Both the position numbers and the translations under genes were made by a program. The notes beneath the pieces were generated by a model, which was given only the letters and a program-made list of their open reading frames with translations, was not told the DNA's origin and ran no database searches. Below, piece by piece: positions 11,993-23,480 of a DNA stretch of 64,000 bases. Every line of letters begins with the position of its first letter. Position 1 is the stretch's first letter. This DNA comes from Pyxicephalus adspersus. Taxonomy: Eukaryota > Chordata > Amphibia > Anura > Pyxicephalidae. The DNA lies in assembly GCF_032062135.1 (NCBI RefSeq), contig NC_092860.1, forward strand, positions 71,438,668 through 71,502,667, read 5' to 3'.

Positions 11993-12489
11993 CTAACATA
12001 GAGAGGTAAATAGCATATTTTTCCCAGGATCTGTGGGCTTTGGACAAATAGCGCGGAATGTTTGTAAAAGGGAAGGAATACATTGGATACAACAACATAA
12101 AATAATCAAGGAAGCAATTATAATTACAATACTGATAAATAATGTTCTTAACCAACTCAAATCTGGCAGCCAGCTCAATATCCAGTCCCACCAGGAGGAT
12201 GAACTAACATATTCCTTGATATTATTGACAATTTCATGTAATTGTCAGATAAATTAAAACAACACATTCCTTTAAAATCCTGACACCCTACGTTATGTTT
12301 AAGTAACAAATAATCTACAGCAAATCTAGTTTCTAGCACTGCTCCTCTTACTCCTTGTGGATCTAAAAGCATGTTTGATAAGGCGGTAGAAGTATGATTC
12401 AGAGATTTAGCCAGGTCACTTGCAATAGAATTTATAGTACGAGTATTATATATAGCCAGTCCAGGTACTCCCAATATAGAGGCCCCCAA
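11993..12489 (-). pseudogene. ERV env remnant: transmembrane subunit
   Basis: Frame 12489-12175 carries the heptad-repeat ectodomain (TINSIASDLAKSLNHTSTAL) and a CX6CC disulfide motif (CQDFKGMCC), as in gamma-type Env. The membrane anchor lies in another frame (12178-11993; IVIIIASLIILCCCIQC), so a frameshift or indel separates ectodomain and anchor. No intact Env can be made from this copy. Confidence 0.8.
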
Positions 12490-12741
12490 ACTTGTATATT
12501 CTGCACGGCTGAGAAGGGGTAGAGTAGAGTAAAGTCTTGGTAACCGATCTTTAAGCTATTTTGATAAGGGGTTGTCTAGGAAGAGACAAAGTCAGCCTGG
12601 ATAATGCACAGGGACCTCCAGTAACATTGGCAGGAATATAATTGTGCTGTTACCACATGACAAAAAACCATCCCTTAGGGAGCATTATATTATAGATAAA
12701 ACTGGGAGTCACAATGGTCTTATTACAACTCATGGAATTAT

Positions 12742-13491
12742 CTAGGGAGCTAACAATCCTACTATTCTTTTACAGGTGTCATTAATATAATCATATACAC
12801 TATTCTTAGGTAATCCTCTTTTTATGTCTCTATTATCACAATATAAAGTCATATCCTGAGAAAAGGTAAAACAAGTCTCTGCTGCAGTCACATTAATAGT
12901 AGTTATTCTAATATTATCCCTGCTATATCCTAATTTCTGACATTTCCCACAGAAGTCATACAAGGGAATAAAAGAGTGTGTACTTTTAGTCGTCGACCAG
13001 ACTTCAAGGAGGGATTCATCGGGTGTAGGCACAGCAACAACACATGTTTTTATAAGGTCCCGTGGGCTTTGTAAGTCTTCAAGGCACAATGAGCTAACAT
13101 TTAAGGCATTTGCCATTCTGACTATACTATTCTGTTCAGAATGAAAGGGGTCGGGAGCAAAGGGATCTTGCGCCTGAGCTCTTTTGGATATTGACTGATT
13201 ATTCGGTGTACCACATAAGAAACTCATCTCCTCTGGATGATAGATACAAGTACTAATAAGCCAGACTGGCAAGAAAATGCAAAGATTAATAATTATCAAC
13301 AAACATATATCCCAGAATATTGTGGGGTCATCATCTTCAGCCTGTGGCAAGGCACTTTTCACACCTGCTTCACCCTCTTTGTCTCCGTTCGACGCTGGAG
13401 AAGAAGCCTCAGGGACCCTTTTCACTCTGCTAGCATGAGTCCAGATTGGAGTCTCTTCTGTGAGGATTGCTGTTCTGGTGACTGCTACCAC
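12742..13491 (-). pseudogene. ERV env remnant: N-terminal/surface subunit part
   Basis: A 249-codon minus-strand frame starts at the pol/env border. A hydrophobic segment (about residues 62-82, CLLIIINLCIFLPVWLIS) is a leader/anchor, followed by a Cys- and Asn-rich ectodomain with candidate N-glycosylation sites (NVSS, NVTA, NDTC). It stops at a TAG near 12742; a degraded gap follows before the transmembrane-subunit frame. The receptor-binding function cannot be judged. Confidence 0.7.
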
Positions 13492-14103
13492 TCAGGTGGG
13501 TGGTCCAATTGGAAACTCTGTCTGTTTTCGCCCTTTTGCCAGGCACTGAACTATCACCACATCTCCTGGTTGGAAAGGATGCGTAGGTTCCTGTGGAGAG
13601 AAAGGAGAGGAACAAGCAACATGTTTCTCAACTTGATCTAAAGTTTCTACAAGTTTTCTCACATAATCTGCCTGTACTACGTCTAGATCCCCTTTTTCTA
13701 TCACAGGGGCCTTTGGACCCCAAGGGGTGGGGAAAGGTCTTCCCATTAGGACCTCAAATGGTGAGTAGCCAGTATTATTGTTAGGCTGCATCCTAATTTC
13801 TGCTAGGACTACAGGCAAAAACTTTTTCCAATTAGTGAACGTGCCTCCAGTAATTTTCCTTATTTTTTCTTTAATTGTTCTATTCATCCTTTCTACTATC
13901 CCAGAACTCTGAGGGTGGTAAGGGAGGTGGAACCTCCAGTCAATCCTAAGGGCCTTCTTTATTTGGGTTGTTTCTGAGACATATAATACATAGTGAAACA
14001 TAGGACTATACCTTTGATCTAAGGCTTGGTATAAAAAAATCTCTCCTAATGAGGTCAGTGGTTGCCTGTGCTTCCCTATGACCAAGACCATGATATTGTG
14101 CAA
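13492..14103 (-). pseudogene. ERV pol remnant: C-terminal half of integrase
   Basis: A 203-codon minus-strand frame. Only the last part of the catalytic core remains: YHPQSSGIVERMNRTIK contains the final acidic residue of the DD35E triad, while the segment carrying the first two Asp residues is missing. The C-terminal part includes SPFEVLMGRPFPTPWGP and FQPGDVVIVQ, typical of gammaretrovirus-like integrases. The first 35 codons overlap the upstream frame and are a shifted reading of it. The integrase is inactive. Confidence 0.85.
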
Positions 14104-15275
14104 TTAAAATTGGGGCGCTTGCAACTGGAATACACGGTTCCCCCTCTTTGCAGATAAGACCTGTATCAGGGTCTTGTACTGCACCTACCGACTGCCATTC
14201 TAACTTCTCACTACTTGTTGCCAAATCCTGGAGGCTTAGCAATAAATTGTCAGTAAGGGTAATTTCTGGAACTAGGAAGGGCATTTGAACTGTTGCTGCC
14301 TGTCTAATAGCGGCCTCTTTTGCTGCCTTGTCAGCTAGGGCATTCCCTTGAGCTATGTTCGTTTTGAGGGCAGTATGTGCTTTACAATGGATAATAGCAA
14401 CTTTGCTTGGTAATTGGATGGCGGCTAGGAGATCATGTACTAGGGTAGAATGTGAGATTTGCTTTCCATCTGCAGCTATGAAGCCTCTTCCCTGCCAGAT
14501 TACCCCATGATCATGTACATCCCCAAAGGCATATTTAGAATCAGTGTATTTATTTACATCTCTTCCCTCAAAAAGACAACAAGCTCTAGTGAGGGCAATC
14601 AGTTCAGCTGCTTGGGCTGACTGAAAAGGTATGGAATTTGATTCCAGAATAACATCAGGGAGTTGAACCACAGTGTATCCCGCATGATAAATGTTGTCAT
14701 TAGGGCGGGAACAGGATCCATCCACAAAAATATCAGGAGCCCCTTCAATGGGTGTGGACTGTAAGTCAGGTCTAGGTGAGGTGTGTTCATGTATGAGTTC
14801 AGAACATTCGCGGGGAGGAGGCAAATCATCCTGCTCTCCCTTATATCCAAGTAGGGCATTTAGTATACACATTGGACCAAATGTGGGTGCTGAGTATTTA
14901 ATATGAAGTTGGGGGTTAGATAACAGCAAAACTTCATATCCACTCAGTCTTTGTGCTGACATTTGTTGTGTATGTATGTTTTTCAGTAGGGCTAAAACAT
15001 TATGTGAGGTATGCAGAGTGGTGGGATGACCTAGGGTGATAGGCGTAGCCATCTCAGCAATCATGGCACAGGCTGCCAAACTCCTGAGACACGCAGGCAT
15101 GCCCTGAACCTGTACTGGAACCACTTTTGAGAAAAAAGCAACAGGGCGAAATTTGCCTCCATGTCCTTTCTTTGTATTGCAACCATTTCTTGTAACTTAG
15201 TTGAGACGGAAGCAGAGCTGAACTCTTCCCAGGACTGGCTGTACTGAACCGTAAAGGCTCCGGCAATTCCTGTCA
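14006..15275 (-). pseudogene. ERV pol remnant: RNase H and N-terminal integrase
   Basis: The minus-strand frame 15124-14006 is open for 372 codons; the 150 bp upstream continue the RT connection in other frames. An RNase H domain is seen from IFVDGSCSRPN (first acidic residue) through AAELIALTRAC and NKYTDSKYAFG to ALADKAAKEA. The start of the integrase zinc-binding region follows (QYHGLGHREAQ). Gamma/epsilon-type retroviruses have this RT, RNase H, integrase order. The reverse transcriptase core upstream is absent. A frameshift near 14010 separates it from the rest of integrase. Confidence 0.85.
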
Positions 15276-15479
15276 ACTGGGTACAGAGGACTTATGTCTA
15301 TGCTCAACTTCCTCCTCAACTGCCTGTTAGTATTATCCCTTAAAACCGTCACTTGCGTTCACCAGTTTCTGGGTTAACGGGTTTCCCCTCGCCAGAGTGG
15401 TGGGGCGTCTTACAGTCTCCAGGACACACACAATAAAGTTAGTACAATTTTCACAATATCATTTGCTGCTCACCTTCAG

Positions 15480-15790
15480 CACAAAATGAAAATACTTCAT
15501 AACATCACAACATAAAAGAGAGCATAACATCACAACATAAAAGAGAACATAAGAAAGCGACAGATAAGAAGCGATAGAAATTGGCTGACAGGAGAAATCA
15601 GGGTGCAGACAATAGTTAAATTCTTTACCTAAAGAATACCTCTTTTAAATTCTTCCCTAAAGAATTTCTCTTTTGAATTCTTCCCTAAAGAATTCCTCTA
15701 TAGACTTGGCCATTAGTCTATTTATTTCTGGGACTTCTCTAAAGTCCTCAGTTTAAAGCCTATCTTCCCTAAAGATAGCTACTTTCCCTT
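15480..15790 (-). repeat. Tandem repeats in the ERV leader
   Basis: Two arrays are visible. A 29-bp unit containing CATAACATCACAACATAAAA repeats twice at 15495-15552. A roughly 27-bp unit containing TTCCCTAAAGAATT followed by CTCTTTTGA repeats three times at 15621-15700. They fill the space where gag would be expected. Confidence 0.75.
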
Positions 15791-15908
15791 TCAGTCTATT
15801 CTAAGTGGATTCATGATAGAAGCAACAGAGAGTTTCGGAAAGGATCGGAATTCCCCTAAGCCTTAAGGCAGGGACTTTCCGTACTCACCGAATTCTGTGT
15901 GCTCTAAT

Positions 15909-15926
15909 CCCGGACCCGAGCCCCCA
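15909..15926 (-). promoter_or_regulatory. ERV primer binding site, tRNA-Pro-like
   Basis: Two bases inside the 5' LTR, the minus strand reads TGGGGGCTCGGGTCCGGG. It matches the proline-tRNA primer site of gammaretroviruses except for two extra G residues in the middle. Confidence 0.65.
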
Positions 15927-15928
15927 GC

Positions 15929-16279
15929 TGAAAGGATCTGCTTCTACTTCTAGTTCCACGAATGCACCGTGACTTCTCCTGCACCAGACAGACAGACGCC
16001 TGGAGAGATATCCCAATAACACACACGCACACAGTATGGTTTTAGGAATATACTCTAATCTTTACTTGAGAAGGTGGTCTTTTTATACACAATAAAAGGG
16101 GTGGTCTTTAGTTACATACAGCTATTTAAGGTTTAGCCATATATAGTGTTATTTGATACATTTTAAGGTATACAAGGCATACATCTGGTTACATTTAAAC
16201 TGAGTAGACAGGAGAAGAAATACAACTTCCTTACAGGAACATATATGGCTCAAGTTAGATTAGCTATTTTAACCCTTCA
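15929..16279 (-). repeat. ERV 5' LTR (351 bp)
   Basis: Same sequence and orientation as the left LTR apart from about seven substitutions and a 31-bp deletion. It lies next to the primer binding site, which identifies it as the 5' LTR on the minus strand. Confidence 0.93.
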
Positions 16280-16284
16280 CTTTG

Positions 16285-16900
16285 AACATTTGGATGATTA
16301 TTTATTGTGGTGTTACATACTTTCTAGATTTAAATTAAATGAATGGTTGATATTTCAGGATAAAAAATTTAGTTGATTTATTCAATGAAATTGATAAATG
16401 CTTCATGCAATAACAAGCCATTTTAATATTAAATGGATGAATGCTCTGTGCAATGAAAGCCATTCTTAAAAGAGACATTCTTAATTATTATATTGGTTCC
16501 ATCAGTGATATGCTGATTGGTGCTGATCTGCTTGCTTGCTTTCTTCACTGAAGCTGCTCTATGTACATGATACTTTTATGTTGAAAGAGGAAGGATGCTA
16601 ATTCACTACTCTCCCTAATAAGTTTTCTGTTAGTAAAACAAACCATATTCATATTTGTATAATCTTTGTATCAGAAAACATTTATTTACTCAGAATTCTG
16701 ACGAAACATTTATAGATCTCATGGTTTTTTCCTGAAAAAGGGCATAATCTGTCTGCGAAACACGTAAAAAAAAAACAATCACCATTGAGATTCAACCCAT
16801 TGTTATTAGCGAATTTGAAATTTGTATTTTTTATTGATTGTATTTTATTTTTATTATGTGTTACAATATTTCTGCCTAAAAAGTCCTGTTAGTGAATTGG
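16285..16900. other. Non-coding stretch with one GAAAC-type hairpin motif
   Basis: AT-rich. The only structured item is CCTGAAAAAGGGCA paired across a loop with TGCGAAACACGT at 16731-16765, similar to motifs at 28750, 32239 and 53927. Confidence 0.4.
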
Positions 16901-16929
16901 ATTTTTGATGCATATATTGGGATGTGGCA

Positions 16930-18200
16930 TGCATTATAGAAAAAAGCAAATTTCTACACATCACTTGCTCATCTACGGAGAGGATGATGTTGGGACAGGG
17001 ACAGAATAGGCGTTGCCTTATGCAACATTAACTGGTGGATATGTGAAGAGTACTCCATCCCTCGGTCATGGACTACACATTCTTCTCCAAACCGCATCAG
17101 ATGAACTCTTGCATTGGCCACTCACAAAGCAGCAATGTGGGGTCTGCTGATCACAAAATGTTGAAAGGTAGCATGGGCATTGCAAAATCCAAAAGGCATC
17201 ACCACATATTCAAAATAGCCAAAGTGGGTACAAAACGCCATCTTCCATTCAACTCTCTGTCAAATTCTTACGAGGTTGTAAGCGCAAATCCAACTTAGTG
17301 AATACTTTGGCTGCTTTTAGCCCTTGGATGTGTTATACGAGTGATACGATTGAGGTCCTTATAATCAATGCAAGGCCACAAAGTATCCTTCTTTTCAACA
17401 AAGAATATTCCAGTACCAGTGTGTAACGTGGAAGGGCGGATAAACTCCTTCTTAAGACTCTCTTTAATGTCATTTTTAAGAGTGTTAAGCTCTGGCTTGG
17501 AAAGGGAGTAAATGTGCACAAAAGGAATCTTGGCCTCTGATAAAAGCTCTTTAGGTCATTCATAAACATGATGAGGGGAAGTGAAACTGCTCTCTTCTTG
17601 TCAAATACATCCAGGTAGTCTTAATATACCAATAGGATCAAATTCCTCTTTAATATGCACACATAACAGAAGAGCTGATTTGGACAGGCAAAACCCAGAG
17701 AAGGGATGAAGTAAACACTCAAAAATTCTTGATGGCCAGCAAGAATAGTTGTCCAGATTGGCAGATTGGATAGGTTTTCTGAGTAACCAGTCTGGACCTG
17801 ATGGTAAAACCAACAGCCAGAAGCAAAGGGAAAGGTACTGTCTTGGTTCGCAGTGGCAGATGGAATCTTTGAGCAAGAGAGACATCAAGAAAGCATGAAC
17901 ATGCCCCAGAACCCCAGGTCAAATGCCCTGAGGAGCCATCAACCTTACCCTGGAACTGGAGATTTTTAAAAGTGCCCAGCAGTCAATGGCTAAAACACCC
18001 ACTCCAGAATCCTCTCCAGCTGAGCACAGTCCTTGTTTCTGTGCAGGGGATGCCAAGAACGGTGGAAAACCCACAGCTACAGGGATGCAGGTGATGCTGC
18101 AGCTAGTTGAGCATATGATCTGTGGGCAGTGTGGTAAAAACAAACTGGCCTCACTCTGCCTCGGTAAGACTAAAGACGCCCTTTCTAAGTGAACATTTTA
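16930..18200 (-). mobile_element. Ty3/gypsy retrotransposon remnant (protease and reverse transcriptase)
   Basis: Minus strand. Protease-like text (GSGACSCFLD, LAQRFHLPL) lies around 17920-17840. RT follows: YSLSKPELNTLKNDIKESLK, FIRPSTLHTGTGIFFVEKKD and PCIDYKDLNRIT at 17516-17340, then pieces of the NLTES..MPFG..FQHF region near 17290-17120 in other frames. This order (protease, then RT) is that of gypsy pol. Frameshifts and stops throughout. No LTRs were identified. Confidence 0.75.
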
Positions 18201-18224
18201 TGAGTATAGCAATAGGAGTAGTAG

Positions 18225-19370
18225 GATTTTGGCCAACTTCCTGACATCTCAGTGGGCACATTCTTTTATACCCTTTATGGTACATAGGGATGGCCAAAAG
18301 GTCCATCTGGTCTGGAACATTGCCTCTAGTTTTCATGACTATTACCACTCCCTATATAACTTGAATCCACAACACTCCCTGGTTACTCCCAACGTAGAAT
18401 GGAACTCACTGATCAATCAGGATTTAGACTCTGGAATCCCAAAATTTACCTCTATGAAGAGGGAGGCCTTAGAGAAGCTCATTACTGCCGTAGAATTACA
18501 GAAATTAATTAAATTCATTCTTTTAACTTGCTCACTTATGAAGGGGGTTTCTCTCCCAAATATCTGAAAGCTCTATTCAGTAATACCTAAAAAAGGAAAG
18601 CACCAAATTCATTGCTAAACAAAGACCACAAAAGTTTTAGCATCTAAACTGCAGACCGTGTTGCATAAGCTGATAGATATTGATCAGGTGGGGTTTGGCC
18701 CAGCTAGGGAAGCAAGGGACAATACTACACAAGTACTGAATTAAAGATTTGCTGCCTAGTCTGCTGAATAACCTTTCTTTTTCCTATTCACTGATGCAGA
18801 AAAGGCATTTGATAGAGTAAATTGGAAGTTTATGACTCAAACACTGACCTGTATAGGGCTGGGGGCCAAATAATATCTTAGATTGTTGCCATCCACTCTT
18901 GGTGAGGATGAATTGATTTGTATTGGAGCGTTCAATATTAAAAATGGGATGGCTTTGAGCTCCTATGTGACTGAAATGTTAAGGACATTATGCCTATCTT
19001 ACCTTCAGTGCACATGATCTAAGCGAAAATTCTTACATATCTGGTCCTCATGGACATTCTTTCATGTTACTCCAGAGTATAACCACCTCCTTGAATCTTC
19101 TTGGAGAACTTTTGACTCTATGGTGCTGGAACCTTTGGACTCGATTGGTTTGTCAGCAGTACTTTTTGCTCCTATACAGTTCTTTTTTTTCTATTTGTAC
19201 TATGTACTATTGGATATTGTTAGACTATAAAATTGTAACTTGGTTATGACAGCATGTCCCTTGTTTTCTTATCCTTTATACAGTTGTGAGTATTTTTTTT
19301 TCTTTTGTTTTCTTTTTTTTTTGTTTGTTTTCCCTTTCTGTTAAAGATTATAAATACAAAATGTTAAAAA
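18225..19370 (+). mobile_element. L1/Tx1-like LINE ORF2 reverse transcriptase fragment
   Basis: Plus-strand pieces: LEKLITAVELQKLIKFI (18474), then LASKLQTVLHKLIDIDQVGF (about 18640) and FTDAEKAFDRVNWKFM (about 18785), the RT motif A with its aspartate. The order follows L1 RT. Stops and frameshifts are frequent. An A-rich end (TATAAATACAAAATGTT) lies near 19348-19365. Confidence 0.65.
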
Positions 19371-19859
19371 ATGGTAACTAGGGTACATTTATTTAACCAA
19401 GATCCTCAAGTGGTTAAAACATGATCCTGTAGTCAAGAAATACAGTGCAGACTATCTCATGGTAGAGCAAAAATAAAAGGCCTGGTAAAATATTGAACTG
19501 TCTATAAGTACAAAAAAAATCAGATTTGCCCACGCTATGGCGTTTTCTGTCTCTGGAAGTAAAAGCTTGCTAAAGCTTTGAAGAGTGAAAGTGCTTTCTA
19601 TGGATACTATGGGCAGCAAGGAAATAAACGAATGGATCCTTCCATACTTTCAGTAAATGACCAATTGACCAGGTGGAAGGTATCCTATTAAACAAATGAG
19701 TGGAACCAACATACTGGTAAAGACAAATATGTTAAAGGGTAACCTAAAAGGGAATGACCAACAATCAGATTAATGCACACAAACATAGGAGTGTGCAGTA
19801 CTAATTGTACTAAAAAATAAAAATATTTGGAAAATACTGCTAGTAAATGCAGCAATGGT

Positions 19860-20005
19860 TTAAAGAGTCTGTTCACCAATGCGAGAAGTCTGGCAAACAA
19901 AAAAGTTGGAAGCCTTAATGAATGAAGAGCACCATGAATTAGTTGGTATTGCTGAATCCTGGCTTTGTTCTTCGCAAGAGAACAGCAGAGAAGGGTTCTT
20001 TTGCA
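19860..20005 (+). mobile_element. CR1-type LINE endonuclease N-terminal scrap
   Basis: The plus strand reads LFTNARSLANKKVG, then in another frame NEEHHELVGIAESWL. This is the start of the CR1/L2-type apurinic endonuclease (TNARSL..N..GI.E.W). Only about 140 bp remain; the minus-strand L1 follows immediately. Confidence 0.6.
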
Positions 20006-20350
20006 TTTCCACATACTTTATTATATTGAGCATTCTCTAGGTGCAATCTGGGGCCTGTCTAGATGTCACAAACCCTACTTGATCAGGGTTGATTATGCTA
20101 GGCATTATTTTTGCAAGTCTGATATCAATTTGGCATATGTTTTAATGTCTGAATTCAATAAGAAGATTGGTTAGCCTGTGTAGGCTCTTTACCATGTTTG
20201 GGTAATGTGACAATGATTGCCTGTAGCATCTCATCAGGAAAGGTACCTGCCTGAACCGCCACATCAAACGCACTCACCAAATAAGGGGAAATATATCATA
20301 TATCTCTGTGATAATAAATAGAATATATTTAAACTCTTTGTAATATTTGT

Positions 20351-21310
20351 TTATCCAGCCATACCTGGTGATTTGTGATTAGGAAGTGATTCAATAACTT
20401 TATATATTTCAGACACAGAAAAGGGTACTGAAAAAGAAGCTAACTGAGCAGTCGACGATTTTGGCAGCGAAATAGAGGTCAGAAAGTCAGAAATCAATTT
20501 TGGTGTAGGTTGTGGAGCGTCGCTATTGGATTTCAAATTATATAGGGTGTGGTAATATTTGCTACAGTTAGGGTCTACAATTGTTGAAATATGAGAGCGT
20601 ATGCATTGTGCTTTCAATTTACGCACTAAAACAGCACCTGCTCTATTTCCTAAAGCGTAATGTTGGGCATTCAACTTCTTATTGTGTAAATTGGATTTAT
20701 GCAGAAGAAGAGATTGCAACAGCAACCTATCCCTCTGCAATAAATCCGTGGTTTGAGGGGAAGGAGACTGCTTATTTTTAACTTCATTCTCTGGGATTGA
20801 CTTAAGCACTTCATTAATTTGGTGTAACTTTTGTTTCTTCTCATATGCCCCTAACTTAATAAACACTCCCCACATTTAAGCCTTATGCGCATTCCATAAG
20901 CTAAAAGGATTAATACCTTCTGTGTTATTCATAGAAAAATACAAATCTAGATCTTGCTTAATGTTCCCTTGCAATTTAGGATTGTTGAGGAGAAATGTGT
21001 TAGAATGCCATATTCTGTCTGGGGGTTGGCCCTGGTTATCCACATCAAGAATGATCGGTGCATGGTCAGACCATGTTATTGTACCAATTCGAGATGACAG
21101 TATATTCGGGAGCAGCTGAAAATCCACGAGAAAAAAGTCAATCCTTCAATAGGTAAAGAGGGAAGAAGAAAAAATAAGAAAAAAGTCCCTCTCCGAACCA
21201 TGTTGGCATCGCCATACATCATAAACTTCATGGTCGATCAAAAATTTCTGTAGATCCCTAGGTGCTCTTTTAGTGCGAGATTTGGTATCCATGGACGAAT
21301 CAGGAGTACA
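20351..21310 (-). pseudogene. L1 ORF2 endonuclease and linker remnant
   Basis: Minus strand: GDFNCTPDSSMDTKSRTKRA (21320-21260) is the endonuclease GDFN motif, and WSDHAPIILDVD (21072-21040) the SDHA motif. The frame 20875-20351 then runs through the linker (LLQRDRLLLQS, HYALGNRAGAVLVRKLK) to NHKSPGMAG, the pre-RT K-PG motif. A stop at 20878 splits the ORF. Confidence 0.75.
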
Positions 21311-22381
21311 GTTAAAATCTCCACCTATAGGTAATGACCCTTGACGTATCTTTTTATTTATTTTTTTTTAACATTTTGCGTAGAAAGACATGTTATTTAT
21401 AGTTTGGTGTGTATAAACTCACCATGTGAGATGTGTAGATTTGGGAATTCAATTTGCAGATCAAAATTATGTAGCGACCTTTAGGATCCAGTACATGTTC
21501 GCTATGTTGAAATTGTAACGAGTCCTTAATTGCAATCAGAACACCACAAGAGCACAAGGTAGCAGCATATAGGTGCAGAAATTATCTTAAATTCTATTTG
21601 GGTGTTTTTTGTGAGTGGAAGTGGGTTTCCTGTGAAAAAATATAATGTCACCTCCCAAGGTTTGAACTTCTTTTTGTACTAAAGAGTGCTTGAATGGGCT
21701 ATTCATGAACATACATGGAAATTATACGCTTTCCCACAATTCCTCAGATAGAAAGATGATTTCGCATATGCAGATAGTTGTTGAAACATATCTCTTTCCC
21801 CACAGTAGGAAGGATGTTGGCTGATGGATAATTCCAAAAACTTGTGGTTTCAAACAAATGAAGAACACGAATACATTTGAGACATAGTGAAAATATGTAA
21901 AAATAAGAAACAATCTAAGAAAAAACACACCTCTGGATAGTCACTCCAGATATTTGGGCACATACATCCCAGTCAGATATTCTCAAGATCTTAAAGAAAA
22001 TATAAATCAGCAGTAAACATGTACATTTGTACGAGAGGTATGGATAAGATAGTATTTCTTCAAGTAGCTTGCTGCCATTCTTTATCCAATTTTTGCAGGG
22101 ATTTCGGAGAACTACCTTCATTTTGGTTGGGATGAGTAAAGAGATGTTTCTTCTGTAGGAAATGCATACCTTCCTCCACAGGGGAAATTGCATGTGTTCT
22201 GCCATTACACATCACAAGTAGTTTAGTAGTTTAGCTTCGTAATAGGAGTTAGTTTCTTTCGATTTTGTATGGTAAGAGAGGAAAGGTCTGCAAAAAGTTG
22301 AATACCCCTACAGGGTTCCTCCAATTGTGACATATTTCTTGCAGGCATCATTATTTTCTTTTTGATATGAAAAAAATGAAC

Positions 22382-23001
22382 TCAGGCCAACACATCTCTA
22401 GGAGTTTCTTTAGGTAAGACGGATGGTTTGGGGATTCTGTGGGCCCCATCGATAAGCAGATCCCCCTCCAAGGTCGTCAGTAGTAAAGCACGACATAATG
22501 ATCTAAAAAATGTTGATAATGAAGACTGAGAAATTGATTCAGGGACACCACTGAATTTTATGTTATTTTGACAGGACCGGTCAGCCACTTTAGTTTTGAG
22601 CCACTCAATATCATTGCTTTGATCCTGATGTGAATCCACCAAGTCATTATAAGCTTGTGAGAATTCCTTCATTTTATTTTCAATGTGATGGATTCTCTTA
22701 TCATGCCCAGTTAAAGTGGGGTTGACCTTGTCCATCATGGACACTATGTCTTGATGTGGCATATTTTGCAATGATAAGAGCATTTCCTTAAGAATTGATG
22801 AGGAAACTGTATCAGCATCAGCTCCTCCTCCTGAGGCCTAGTGAGTCCTGCACTATCCCTGGGCAGTATTTCTGGAGGATCCATTTGGTGGCTTTTCACA
22901 TCCCTTTGGGGCTGGGGTGAAGATTGTGGTGAAATAGTAGGAGAAGAAGACTCACCCTGACTTGTAGGAGATGTCCCTGAGGGTCCTGGGCTAGATCTCA
23001 T
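22382..23001 (-). pseudogene. L1 ORF1 (RNA-binding protein) remnant
   Basis: Two overlapping minus-strand frames (23001-22744, 22783-22382). The Ser/Pro-rich N-terminus is followed by a coiled coil with HDKRIHHIENKMKEF and then NNIKFSGVPESIS and LIDGAHRIPKPSVLPKETPR. These match the coiled coil and the start of the RRM of L1 ORF1p; the C-terminal domain is lost. A frameshift joins the two frames near 22760. Confidence 0.65.
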
Positions 23002-23309
23002 TGTGGATCCCTCAGTCTCACGAGTTGCGGCGTGATGTCAATGAAGAGGGATCAGCACCATCTTGGATTCCTGAAGAAATAGGATAATTTCCATGGATCC
23101 ATCTTCTTCTTCCTCTTCTTGGTCATTCTCCAGGAGTGTGTGGGGTAAAGCAATGAAGTTGCGTTTCTCTCAGAATTGGGTGTGGCGGTGAACGGCATCG
23201 CTTTTGCCTCCCGGTATTCTAAGCTCAAGATTCAAGTGGCCATCTTGAAAGCCGGCCAGACATGCCCTCTCTGAAAGGTGTTTTAAATGGATGCTCTTGG
23301 AGGTTTATT

Positions 23310-23480
23310 TTCATTGCACTGCACCGCACCTCACCTCACCTCAAACATACCAAAGAGCTTTCTTTCTCCAACAGGGAAGGTTTACATGGGTTTTTTATAG
23401 TTCTAAATATCAACACTAGCAACAGAATAAGTTCAAAACCACTTGTTGCAATTTATTGTATATTGAATATTCTAACCTAG
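23310..23480 (+). repeat. Interspersed repeat shared with 28850-29040
   Basis: TCCAACAGGGAAGGTTTACA, AATATCAACACTA and TTGCAATTTATT occur here and, in reverse orientation and same order, at 28850-29000. The family is not recognised; it may be part of a Penelope-like terminal repeat. Confidence 0.55.

Larger units (their letters stand above)
11570..16284 (-). mobile_element. Endogenous retrovirus (gamma/epsilon-like), two LTRs, internally deleted
   Basis: Two LTRs (11575-11956 and 15929-16279) bound a 4-kb interior and are flanked by the same 5-bp target duplication CTTTG (11570-11574 and 16280-16284). The coding strand is minus. Order: 5' LTR (right), primer binding site, repeat-containing leader, pol (RNase H, then integrase), env, polypurine tract (AAGAGGGGAT at 11966-11957), 3' LTR (left). 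Recognisable gag, protease and most reverse transcriptase are absent, and the integrase core is deleted in part. By eye the LTRs differ at about 7 of 351 aligned positions plus one 31-bp indel, so the insertion is young on the scale of this window. It cannot make its own proteins as it stands. Confidence 0.92.
20020..23250 (-). mobile_element. Minus-strand L1-type LINE, ORF1 and 5' part of ORF2
   Basis: ORF1 occupies 23001-22382 and the ORF2 endonuclease 21300-20876, continuing into RT text (SLPNHKSPGMAG at 20395-20351; a degraded KLISDLQK..L region near 20130). The element is truncated before the catalytic RT motifs. G+C-rich text at 23010-23250 is probably its 5' UTR. Stops and frameshifts break both ORFs. 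Confidence 0.7.

Noticed and set aside
12033..12257. 74-codon plus-strand frame at 12033
   Set aside because: Antisense of the env membrane-anchor region.
13237..13641. 134-codon plus-strand frame at 13237
   Set aside because: Antisense shadow of the retroviral env/pol border, which has clear family motifs on the minus strand.
15480..15700. Possible CRISPR-like array
   Set aside because: Only two or three imperfect units without unique spacers, inside a retroviral leader in a vertebrate genome.
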